Shown here in pieces: positions 32,468 through 42,365 of a DNA stretch of 64,000 nt. The first letter of the stretch is position 1. The number at the start of each line of letters is the position of its first letter. Where the stretch lies: contig BFEA01000072.1 in assembly GCA_003427395.1 (NCBI GenBank), forward strand, positions 523,710 to 587,709, read 5' to 3'. Source of the stretch: Chara braunii (taxonomy: Eukaryota; Streptophyta; Charophyceae; Charales; Characeae). Under the pieces are notes generated by a model that was given only the letters and a program-made list of their open reading frames with translations, did no database searches and was not told where the DNA came from. The position numbers and the translations under genes were made by a program.

Positions 32468-33135
32468 TTTTTTTATTTTTTTTTAATTTCGTTCGAGTAT
32501 TACAACAGTTCATGGATGCGCTTCGTGGCGCAATGAAAACTAAGGTGACAAAAAAAAAAAAATTAAACTAAAGCGCCAGATGGCGCTCAACGAAGTAGCT
32601 GGGGACTTACAGTTCCCACGGAGGACAGCAGGCGCCCGTTGAAAACGAGCAACCTCTTTTAGTAAGTTTTTTTTTTTTACTTTTTTAGATTTTTTTTAGA
32701 TCTCGTTTTAGATCTCGTTTTAGATTTTTTTTTTTTTTTTTTTTTCAGATGCTTTTCCTTTTTCTCCGATCTCAGAAATGCCCGTTCGTCGAAACGAACA
32801 GGCTCAACTTTCTACCAAGCGAACTGGCCTCATGCAACTTCTATAGGATCAGCAACATCGAATGAATCTACTGCAAGAACATGGAAATATACACTACCAC
32901 TGCTCTGTGCGTGTGAGTGAGGGAGGAAAAAAACGGGCGAAGGGAAGATACCGACTTACCTAGAGACTGGCCTCATGGTACTTCCATCGATAGGATGAGC
33001 AAAACCGGAATGAATCTTCAGCCAGAACATGGAAATATACATTGCCACAAACTCTACCTCCCCCCCCCCTTCTCAGCTCATTACAATGAGCTGCACGACG
33101 AACGGGCTGCATCTGCATGTAGCAGAGGAGGTAAG

Positions 33136-33168
<33 letters not shown>

Positions 33169-33368
33169 GGTTGTTCGCCCTCCCCACCTCATAGCTGTTG
33201 AGGAAACAGGCAGCAGGGAAAACTGGGAGAGGTGAGAACGAGATGGGAAAAAAGAAAAGGAAAAAAAAAGAGGTAAAACGACGCTATTGCCTCCAAGTTG
33301 AAAGAACAACCTTTTCGGCTGTGTGGGAGCAGAATGACTCCCCACCCCATTCAGGTCGAATATTTGAG

Positions 33369-33870
33369 GCCGCGAGATCTCGGATCTCGCGGCTTACGAC
33401 ACGTTCGCGTGAAGGAAGAGAGAGAGAAGGGACGTAGGAGTTGGGAAGAGGAGGTCCTACTCCTCCCAACTTGCCAGCTGCCCTCCTCGTTTTCAGGGAG
33501 CGCAGAGAAATGCAAGGGGGAGGAAAGCAACAGCCACAACCACGAACGTGGCCACGACCGTGCTTCAAGTACAGGCTAAACAAGCCTGTAACTTAAAGAG
33601 GCAGGGGGGGAAGTGGCTGTGTACAACCACTTTTGTGACGTACCTGCACTTGATAAAGTGCTGGGTACAGGGAAAAAAAGGAAAAAAAGAAGGAGGCAGT
33701 TGTGGGTAACTGCCTCCCTAAGTGTGTGGCTGAGGTGCGACAGCCTCATACCCTTGATCTTGATTGGATCAAGGGCCCCAGGCAAGTGACGAGTTTTGCC
33801 TGAGGGCTGCTGATGCAGCCAAGCACTTCCCAGCCACTACAAAAGAGGCAGTTGTCCCCCAGCTGCCACA
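33369..33870 (+). repeat. Chain of short perfect hairpins in element B
   Basis: Head-to-tail inverted repeats fill this stretch: GCCGCGAGATC/GATCTCGCGGC (33369-33393), AAGTACAGGC/GCCTGTAACTT (33567-33594), AAGTGG/CCACTT (33611-33632), TACCTGCACTT/AAGTGCTGGGTA (33641-33667), GGAGGCAGTT/AACTGCCTCC (33692-33717), CCCTTGATC/GATCAAGGG (33751-33775), CAGGCAA/TTGCCTG (33779-33802), GGCTGC/GCAGCC (33805-33820). There is no coding potential. Confidence 0.8.
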
Positions 33871-34067
33871 CAAAGCCCTCACTCTGCTAGTGTGTGACAA
33901 CACACTTGAGTGCTGAGATGAGGTGATGAGGAGTCGCCGAGGGAGCTGGAGGACTGCTGCTGGAGGAGACTGGAGGTCTGCAGGAGGAGTATAAGGAGGA
34001 GGAAGGCAGCCATAGCTGAGGCAGGGGCATTCTGCTCCACCCTTTGGCCAAACTTCTCCATAAGGTA

Positions 34068-34530
34068 TGAAAGTACTGCCGAATTTGCGGCGCAACGCCA
34101 CTTGATTTTTCTTTTGGCGGGGAAGTGCTGCCGGATTTGCGGCGCGATGGCACTTGGTTTTCTTTTGGCGGGGAAGTGCTGCCGGATTTGCGGTGCGGCG
34201 ACACTGGATCTTTCTTTTGGCGGCGAAGTGCTGCCGGATTTGAGGCGCGGCGACACTTGATTTTCTTTTGGCAGGGAAGTGCTGCCGGACTTTCGGCGCG
34301 GCGACACCTAATTTTCTTTTGGCAGGGAAGTGCTGTCGGACTTGCGGCGTGGCGACACTTGATTTTTCTTTCGGCAGAGAAGTGTTGCCGAACTTGCGGC
34401 GCGGCGACACTTGTTCTTTTCTTTTGGCGGGGAGATGCTGCCGGATTGGTGGCGTGGCGACACTTGTTTTTTTTTCCTTTGGTGTGGAAATGCTGCTGGA
34501 TTAGTGACATGACAACATAGATTTGCGGTA
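34068..34530 (+). repeat. Nine-unit minisatellite with GAAGTGCTGCCGGA core, element B
   Basis: Period about 52 bases. Each unit runs core, TTTGCGGCGCGGCGACACTTG, then a T-rich spacer TTTTCTTTTGGCGGG. On the minus strand this gives long Lys/Arg-rich frames (RQHFPAKRK repeats), which I take as a by-product. The core is shared with elements A and C. Confidence 0.85.
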
Positions 34531-35639
34531 CGGCAGCGGCGAAGTTCTTTTTTTTTCCTACGATGCAGCGTCTGTTTTGTTTGATGAGGTTGTGCTACCG
34601 GAGTTGGAGTGTGTGGTGGTGGCAACGTGACGTGGTGACAGTTAGCGCACGCGGCACTACGGAATTTGCGTAAGGAGCAAGTGTTGGGGATTGGGTCTGC
34701 CTCGGCTCTTGCGGTAGTGTACCGAACCACTTAGGACTGCCTAGGACCAGTTGAGACCGGCACGGGGCATATGCAGTCACAACGACAGTCTCGCGACTGG
34801 CTGGGTTTAGTAGGACTCGTTTTTTTTTTAAGAGTGTGGCGCGAAGTTATGCCAAGGCTCTTTTGACAAGGTGGTTGGTGGCGTAGGACAATTTGGGACC
34901 ACTTGGGACCGGTTGGGACAAACATGGGACCCGTTGGGACTGTCTTGGAACCAACATTTTTTTCAGACTCGTGCGACTTGCGGCCATCAAATTTGGGACT
35001 GCCGAGTGTGGGACTTGCGAGTCGGGAACAAATTGTGACAAACAGTTGAGCTGGGACTTGCCTTGGGACTGCAGTTTTCTTTGGCGACAAGTGTATTCTT
35101 TTTTGGCTTTCTTGAGTGAGCTAGGGCGCGTTCGACACCACTTCACTCAAGGTCAGTCAGTTGATTGACTCGGATTTCTGTCACACCTGTGTGAACCCAC
35201 ACTTTGCTTGACCCTGTTTGTTTTGAACGTTCAGAAGAAAAGGTTGAGTAAAGCGTGTGTGGTCATGCATGTGAAAAATGTGATCTGACGGGATTATGAG
35301 TTGCTGGATTTTCTGGACCTGTTGGTTGTTTTTGTGTGTGCTGGTAGGTAGAAGGATGCTTGCAAAGGAGAATGGTTAATGCCTTATTGAGATGAGGAAA
35401 AATATTGTTATGTTTTTACCTTTCATCTGCCTGCTTGTTAAAAGGACTTCTTGTTCTAAAAAATAGTAATCAAGTGCACGCCGTAAAATGAATTTAATTT
35501 AAATAAAGTAGATAAGGTAAAATGGACTTAGCCTTTTTCCTGAGGATTACTCGTTCTATCCCGAATGACCTTATCTACCTGTACTTATTCAAATGGTTCT
35601 CATTCTTTATCTCCTCTCGTCCAAGTTACCCTGAACTCA

Positions 35640-35950
35640 GGAGAGATAATAATAATTGAAAGTTACTTGCAGCGGATACATCCTGTCTCTCAAAGAAGTA
35701 TCTGGGGCGAGGGTTCGTTGCTTTAGGAGCCGACCCTATTATCGACCCAAAGTGGACCTTTCTACGGGGGGGTACTTTGCCGATTCGGTGGAGATGGTCC
35801 GACTTCTTAGATCTGAGTCTTGTGCTCGGGCGAGGAGGAGGAGTACCCCAGACCACTTCCTAGAGCGAGAGACATGCAACAATTCAAGCAATGCACCTGA
35901 TCAAGAATCATCCGCAAAGACACCTGTCGTTCAAGAAGACAAAGAAAGTA
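35640..35950 (+). repeat. Most conserved block shared by elements B and C
   Basis: Highly similar to 58617-58915, including GGAGCCGACCCT, ATCGACCCAAAGTGGACC, GCCGATTCGGTGGAGA and GTCTTGTGCTCGG. Conservation is higher than in flanking parts of the two elements, although no shared protein frame is obvious. It may be a functional RNA or promoter segment. Confidence 0.7.
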
Positions 35951-36805
35951 TGGAGATGGGTGTGTGCGTTCCTAATTTTAGGTCAATGGTAGGGCGGAAT
36001 GAATAACTTTGGCAGCACGTCTGATCAAGTTAAAACTAAGGCAGTCGATTACCTTGTCGGCTGCATCAAGGTTATTTTCGGTATGCCAACTCCTTGTTGG
36101 CGGTTGTTTGATTGTTTCGTGGTGCTTGACCTGAGGCAGTCGGATTATATTTTGATCTTGTGATAATGGATGTATTAAATAAAGATTCGATTTCTTTTAG
36201 TTATCATTTCAGATTGGACATACCGTTCTATCGACTACGGTTGATTCCTTTCGATGTAACTATGTATGGTTGTTACATCTTTCTTTTGATTGTGTGTTAA
36301 AGAAACTAGGATTAATGTTGGGTTTCACGGTTGGTTGAGACCGTCCTAGTCGACCGGCATTCGCTTCGTACTTAGGAGATCCGCGCCATAAGGAATGAAC
36401 GACGTCCGAGTTCTATAGATGTTTTAACCGCGCGTACCTATACTATAGCGAGCGAGCAAAAGCCCTAGACTGATCTACCTCTGCAATTGCATGTAAAAGC
36501 TTTCGCACGCGGGTCAGTACCTCGGTAGGGATACGCCCCTAAGGGTGGTGACAACCCATTAGGGAAGGAAGCTTATGCCCCACGAGAACCTATCCTGTCG
36601 TAGGCAACCGCGGGATGTACAGTTGGCGCACCTGGCTAGAGCGGCGAAGGGACGACGCGACCCCGACCATCTCGGCGGTCCGCAGGATTAATTATGCGTC
36701 GTTCCCAAATTGTCTCTTGGTTATGTTTTGCTTGACTCCTGTATAACACGACCGGGAGGGCTCCTGCCTCTTCGCGAGAAAAGGCGGGGGCCGATGTGCT
36801 CGACA

Positions 36806-37905
36806 ACGACAATCCTGGCAGTGGTGGTACTGAGTGCGATATGTGTCGATCACCGACTGATCAACAATGATGATGGAGATGGCAACAAAATGGATGGGTT
36901 CCTGATTGTGATCAGGACGACGAGACAAGGCATCAACGACGCGGTTCGTTTCACCCTTGCCAACGACTCGGATGAATCACGCCACCAACATGCCTGTCGA
37001 GGGGAAAACTTGGGCTTTATGAGGAAGACCTGGACAACGGAGTTGTCCATGTGCACCTTGAAGGGCGCCCCGTGCAAATAATGACATCAATGTCGGGTAG
37101 CATAAACTACTGCAAGAACCTCACGTTCATCGACAGTATAGTTTATCTCGGCAGGCCGGATCTGACGGGCGTAGGAAGCAATCGAGCAATCCCCAACACG
37201 AACCTCGCCAGTCCCATCCTCCGAGTGAAGGTTAACAATAGACTAAGTCGTATTTTTCATCACCACTTCAGGACACCCTTCACCACTTCATGATGCAGCC
37301 TGCCTAAACAGGTGGTTTTCAGGGTCTTCGGACCTCTCACTACTTCAGGACCATTCATGTCTGAAAATCTTTAATGGTCCTGAAGTGGTGAAAACTCCGA
37401 AGACCCTGAAAACCACCTGTTTAGGCAGGCTGCATCCTCAAGTGGTGAAGGGTGGTTTTCATGGTCTTCGGACCTTTCACCACTTCAAGAGCATTCAGGA
37501 TTTTCAGACTGCCCAAAACTCTCACTTGACCACTTCAGGACACCCTTCACCACTTCAGGATGCAACCTGCTTAATCAGGTGGTTTTCAGGGTCTTCGGAT
37601 CTTTCACCACTCCAGGACCATTAAGGATTTGACTGTCAAAAACCCTCACTACATAATTTTCATTCCTGAATTTTCAGCTACCTGATAACCGCTTGTGCAT
37701 CCTCCACGATAGTCAGGGAGTAAGTAACAGGAGGACTGTCTGTGGAGGGAACTGGTGGGAGGATAGGCGTCAGTCGAGAAGCAATGTCAGCAGGAGGGGG
37801 GAGGAAAGGAGGAACATATGGATGAGGTGAATTATGAGGAGAGGGAAACACCTGAGAAAGTACAACTCCTATTGCAAAATTTGATGCATAGTGGTGACGA
37901 TGAAG
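36806..37905 (-). pseudogene. Chromovirus RNase H domain, interrupted
   Basis: Minus-strand pieces: YASNFAIGVVLSQ near 37890, where the family has TDAS (the catalytic Asp reads Tyr); SYARQIRPAEINYTVDEREVLAVVYATRH near 37150, followed by a TGA where the family has Trp; GAPFKVHMDN near 37070; PKFSPRQA near 37020; and, after a frameshift, SRRPDHNQEPIHFVAIS near 36900. The last piece joins the integrase across element B. The domain is also split by the hairpin-rich insert at about 37245-37680. Confidence 0.88.
37245..37680. mobile_element. Foldback-like insert with near-perfect 80-bp inverted repeat
   Basis: Arm 1 at 37275-37354 and arm 2 at 37373-37453 are inverted copies of about 80 bases with roughly six mismatches and an 18-base loop. 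They share CACCTGTTTAGGCAGGCTGC and CCGAAGACCCTGAAAACC. Further direct copies of pieces of arm 1 follow at about 37453-37500 and 37540-37625. The insert lies within the chromovirus RNase H coding region. Its boundaries are approximate. It could be a MITE or foldback element. A transcript would form a long hairpin. Confidence 0.75.
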
Positions 37906-39169
37906 AGACGGTCAAAATCAGGGAGGCGAAGAACCGGCGAAAAAATCACCGTCTTCTTGAGGGCGCGAAGGACGTCCTTGCAGCAAGGTGTCCAAGACCA
38001 CGCCTGGTTCTTCCGAAGAAGGGTGGAGGTAAGGACGTAGGAATACCTAGCGTATCCCTGGATGAAATTACTATAGTAACTAGTAACGCATAGCAAACGG
38101 CGAAGCTGCTTGACGGATGTGGGGACGGATCACTTGGCAATAGCAGTGATCTTCGCATCGTCCATGTGGAGACTATGGTCAAATACATGGTGTCCTAGGA
38201 AGTCCACATTGCGCTGGGTAAAGTGACACTTACTAAGCTTGGCATAAAAGCCATGTTTGTGTAAGCACTGTAGGACATCGCAGAGGTGTCTGAGACGGTC
38301 TTTCAAGGTATGACTATAAACCAAGATATTGTCCAGGTATACGAGAACGTATTATTCAAGAATGTCCCTGAAGATATCGTTCATTGCTGTGTGGAAGGTG
38401 GCGGGTGCATTGGTGAGGCCGAATGGTATCACTGTGAACTCGTCGTGGCCGAAGCGCGACCGAAAGACAGTCTCCGACTTGTCCTCTGCGGCAACGCAAA
38501 TCTAGTGGTAACTGCTACGAAGATCGATCTTCGTGAGGAAGCAGTTACCCGCCAGATACCTACCAGACGGTCAAACAACTCATCCGCGCGAGGCATGGGA
38601 TAGTTATTCTTAACCGTATAATGATTAAGGCCACGATAGTCAATTTAGAGGCGAAGAGTTTCGTCCGCTTTACGAGCAAAGAGAAAAGGTGCACCCCAGT
38701 GGGAATTACTGGGTTGAGTGAAACCTAGTAGAAAGTGCTCCTCAAGCTGGCGCTTGAGTTCCATCGCCTTTGGAATCGAGAGTTGGTAGGGTGTCTGGTG
38801 GTGGACACGATAGTCAGGCATGAGCTGGATGAAATGCTCAACATCGCGCATTGGAGGGATCCCGCTGTATGAGAAATACAGGGGGGAAATGTCGTAGTAC
38901 TCTCGAATCAAATCGTGAACGGCGGACTCTAAGTCGGCCATGAACCGTGTGAGCTCCTCAACGTTTACGTCGGCATGAAACGTATGGGTGGAATCTGCAG
39001 TGAACGACGTAGGAACCTGGGATGTCGAGGGGTTATCCGCAGGTTGAGGGGTGGATGTAGTGATGGGAGCTGCGAAGATGGAGGAAGGGTCAGGGGGATC
39101 AAACTCCAAAGAGATGAGCTTAACCTCGGAACAGAGTGGTTCATAGCCAAGAAGATCCATGACGTTCAT
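37866..39169 (-). pseudogene. Chromovirus reverse transcriptase
   Basis: Minus-strand RT pieces in order: HQTPYQLSIPKAMELKRQLEE and SNSHWGAPFLFARKADETLR (38820-38650); a broken palm region; the catalytic box YLDNILVYSHT (near 38335), where the family has YLDD, so one of the two metal-binding Asp codons is Asn; KLSKCHFTQRNVDFLGH (near 38220); and SYYSNFIQGYA to PVLRLPDF (38090-37900). Frameshifts and stops interrupt it. GAC to AAC at the active site is a transition. Confidence 0.9.
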
Positions 39170-39756
39170 TGAGTAGAACGTGATGTCCTCCTGTCATATG
39201 AAGTAAACAAACGAACGAGGAGAAGTGAACGCGATGTCTGGATGGGACCCAGAGGAACGAGAGTCCTGAAGAGGAAGGTCGGGAGGGGTGTTGCTCGTGG
39301 TTCGAATGAAGGGAACTCAATGGGTCTAACCATACTTCGTTTTGAGAATGAGTGTCTAGGTCCCCCATTCAACCTCTGTGTCACGGAACCGGTGAGACCA
39401 GGGAGTGTCAAGCATAAGTCGTACCCAATGTCCAACACGTCGAAGTATGCGGAGGAATGGTAGCGCCAAGGCGCCTGGGTACTATCCGGTGGCTGGAGGG
39501 TAAGGAAAAAGAGGAGGTCGGGGACCATCTGATCGAAAAAGCATTGCGTCTTGTTATCTCTAAGGGTAAAGGAGATAGGAGAGCGGGACCCGGAGGTAGC
39601 TAGACCAACTTCCTCAACCATGCGAGGGTGAACGAAGTCTCCCTGCGAGCCGGAGTCCCATAAAGCGTGGTACACCCTCATAGATGTTCCCAAGCGGATA
39701 GGAATAATGGAGAGGGTGCGATTAGGGTCAGAGAGCGAAGGGAGAAGATGACGCAT
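39166..39756 (-). CDS. Chromovirus aspartic protease region (uninterrupted frame)
   Basis: A 196-codon open frame holding a retropepsin-like domain. ALWDSGSQGDFVHP (about 39665-39625) has a DSG in the position of the catalytic D[ST]G. A later YFDVLDIGYDLCLTL (about 39440) resembles the FDVILGMDWL flap-end region, with LG changed. In the element it would process the Gag-Pol polyprotein. It ends where the RT frame begins. A stretch of 32 bases in it (39235-39266) reappears next to the adapter artefact at 55570. Confidence 0.7.
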   Translation of the reverse strand: MRHLLPSLSDPNRTLSIIPIRLGTSMRVYHALWDSGSQGDFVHPRMVEEVGLATSGSRSPISFTLRDNKTQCFFDQMVPDLLFFLTLQPPDSTQAPWRYHSSAYFDVLDIGYDLCLTLPGLTGSVTQRLNGGPRHSFSKRSMVRPIEFPSFEPRATPLPTFLFRTLVPLGPIQTSRSLLLVRLFTSYDRRTSRSTQ

Positions 39757-39899
39757 GACGTTTACGCGTCTCGTGAGTCGCTCCTAACGAGCCTGAAGAA
39801 TGCTCAAGTCCAAGAGATATGACACAACGTCATTGCGAGTTGCCAGCTGAGCGCTACAACGAGTTGTGCGAATGGCGCGACGCGTCAGAAGTCTCCGAT

Positions 39900-42300
39900 G
39901 GGAAGGACTAGATGCGGCGGTCTATGGTGGGGCAGACGGTAGCTCGATAGACGGTGGGGCAGAGGGAACTGTGTCTGTCGTGTCCTGAGGATCCTCTAGT
40001 GGGGTAGCCAAAGGGGCAAACCGCAACTCTGTGGTCGGGAAGCCGGCTACGTGGGCGGCCTCAGCGGTACACTGCACCGTGGCTAGCTGGATGGGACAGG
40101 CTGGGCGAGGTCGAGAGGGGACTGAGATCGGCGCTGACGAGAAATGTCAGCATAGTGTTGATCGAGGGCGGCATTGTATGGACATCTTGAGGAGGTGTAT
40201 CCATCCTGGCAGCAATGAAGGCAACCGCGACGGACCTCAAGGGTGGCTCGCTCCTCAAGGGATGGAGCTCCGCGTGGAGGGATGAAACCCTGCGGGAGGT
40301 GTATCTGAGGGACCGTGAACATGACTATGTCGTCATCCAAGTGATACTAGATGACGCCCCGAAGCTCGATGTCCTCGGGGGCGTCCCCAAAGGTAGGGTC
40401 GCGCTCGACTGAGGCGTCGACGTCATACTTGAGAGAACTGTAGCGCCAAGAGAATGGCGCTCCAGGTTTAGCTGGTCGGCGAAAGTGGCCGGCGAAAGAG
40501 GATTGACCGCAAGTAGCACCGCGTGTCTGGGTGGTGGCGCCGATGGATCCTGAAAAAAATGGGGCATCGGAGAAGCGAGTCCGCATCTTCTGATATTGTC
40601 GAGCAGCCTCGTAGGCCTGCTCTGAGGAGACGAAGGTATATCGCCAAAGCTCGACGCGGTAGTCAGTCGGAAGAGTAACGACGAACTTCTTGGTCAAAAT
40701 GACCTCAGGTAGGAGTGCCTCATCGCAAATGAGGCGGGCGTCCTGAAACACCTGGATGTGGAGCTCTAGGTCTGCTGGTACTGAGGACACTCGCCACAGC
40801 GTCTGTGTAACCCGATCTAGGACGTCAGTCACGTCATGGAGAGTGCCATAGCGGGGTCATGAAGGAACGTGGTGAAATTCACGAGAGTGAGAGCCTCACC
40901 CGAGCGAGTACGATGGGTATAATAGTTCTCCTATGCGAAGAACACGCTGCCTCATAATTCAGTTGTGAGCATAGAGCACCACAACTCCTAACTAGTGTTC
41001 GTCAGTGTCAGCGCAAATATGGCATCCTGCAACCAATGCGACACATGAAGTGTACCATTGCAATCGGGTATATCCGACAGACGTAAAATGATGGGACCGT
41101 TGTGCTGACGGCGGGGGGAGAGAGGTTGATGGGCCTGCACTACGGCGCCAAATGTCGGGGCCGGTGCAGGGGTGGAAGTGGTGGCCGGTTGTGGGTCGGG
41201 GCTACTGGTGGAAGGTACAACAAAGATGGAGGCAATGGCCGCAGCCAACTGTGACGGAGTGGCGAGGTAGGAGGGTAGAGGGGGAGGAGCCGGTTGAGGG
41301 AAACGAGCCGGCAAGACACAGGTGGGAGGGGCAGTATAAGAAGAAGAAGGGTGAGCAACCTGTGAAGGGTGAGGTTGTCTAAGGGAGAGAATCTCCGCCT
41401 GGAGTTGTGCAAAGGTGGCCTATAAGGTAGCCACTCACTGGGTGCACGGGGTCAGAGGTGGAGGAGGCGGAGAGGGTACCCTACCAGAAGGAGGAATAAC
41501 GAACTCTAAGGAAACCTGAGGTGGGAGTGAGGAGATGATGGGAGGAGAGAGGACTCCGGTCCGTAGTGCCGAGACCGAAGCGGGAAGCTGGTAAGCCATT
41601 CCCGGATGTGTAGGTGAAACTATCTGGCCAGATACCGGTATTTGGGCAGCAACACCGACGGTATTGGCTGTAACGGCAGGGGCCTACGAGTGTGCCGCAA
41701 CAGATGGTATAGTTTGAGCGGCAGCGGCAATCACCATTGCGGAGGGGAAGTGTTGAGTCGGACCCGCGAGGGAGGACGAACCACCACGTCTCTATGTCTG
41801 GAGTCGTAGGGGGAGCCGAACTGTGCGCCAGTAGGGGATGGAGTGTGAGAGCGGTGGGGAGAGCGATGAGGGGAACCCTTGAGGCAGTGAACTTCAAGAG
41901 CGAGCGCATTGACTTGCCCCTCCAGGGGTGCAAGCGCATCGAGTCGCGCTTGCAAAGGTGCAAGGAGGGACACAAGAACAACGTGAAGGTCCATGGGGTT
42001 CATAGGGTTCTGACTCTGGAACGTCGAGTGGGTGGGCGCCTGAGAGGTGGAGGGCACCACGACGGTCTCCTCGAGTATACTCCCGTCCGTGGGTGGTGAA
42101 CGTAAGATGGGTTATGGTGTGGGGAAAGGAAACCACCGGTGAGAGGGAGGAGATCGCGGGTCCGCGCAGGGCGGAGTGGGTAGTCGTGAGTCGGCTCACC
42201 CCGTGACCAGCGGGTCACGGGTGAATGAGTGGCGCGAATCCGATCGAGGGGTGAGGAGCCGTTCGGGACCAGGGGGCCCAACGGAAGGAGGCGGAAGAGG
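39900..42300 (-). pseudogene. Chromovirus Gag region
   Basis: Minus-strand pieces of a Gag-like protein. An N-terminal segment is rich in Leu/Ala and includes APLQARLDALAPLEGQVNAL (about 41940-41880, probable coiled coil). A Pro/Ser/Thr-rich linker lies at 41480-40990. A retrotransposon Gag capsid-like domain in frame 40832-40347 (YRVELWRYTFVSSEQAYEAA) follows. A zinc knuckle around 40225-40180 reads CLHCCQDGYTSSRC: CX2CX4-Tyr-X4C, with the expected His replaced by Tyr (CAC to TAC). Stops and shifts separate the pieces. Confidence 0.75.
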
Positions 42301-42304
42301 AGGG

Positions 42305-42360
42305 GGGTTAAAAGAACCCTAATCCCTAGAAAAACCCTAAAAAAACCCTAACCGGAGTTT
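42305..42360. repeat. Short telomere-like CCCTAA cluster
   Basis: AACCCTAATCCCTAGAAAAACCCTAAAAAAACCCTAA: several CCCTAA words like the plant telomere unit CCCTAAA, but irregular. It sits at the 5' side of the chromovirus Gag, so it is more likely leader sequence or an interstitial trace than a telomere. Confidence 0.5.
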
Positions 42361-42365
42361 GGGTG

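Larger units (their letters stand above)
31735..36805 (+). mobile_element. Element B: 5.07-kb non-coding TG...CA element inside the chromovirus
   Basis: Starts TGTCGGAGC at 31735 and ends CTCGACA at 36805. It is flanked by an exact 4-bp duplication, ACGA (31731-31734 and 36806-36809). On the minus strand, removing the element and one ACGA joins CQDC-R-VIHATLR in frame, restoring the chromovirus polyprotein, so the borders are reliable. No protein is recognised inside. In order it holds a tRNA-like domain, a U6 3' half, T-rich tracts, runs of short hairpins, a nine-unit GAAGTGCTGCCGGA array, and a conserved 300-base block (35640-35940). Its order and right end match element C, and its right end also matches element A. 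It could be a solo long LTR, a LARD, or an undescribed type. Confidence 0.85.

Noticed and set aside
33769-34510. Minus-strand frames of 140-213 codons with RQHFPAKRK repeats, resembling a basic DNA-binding protein
   Set aside because: The peptide repeat is the translation of the 52-bp minisatellite. Overlapping frames give equally long products, and the array in element C is not in a matching frame.
42305-42360. Telomere
   Set aside because: Only a few irregular CCCTAA words in the middle of the window next to a retrotransposon Gag. This is at most an interstitial trace.
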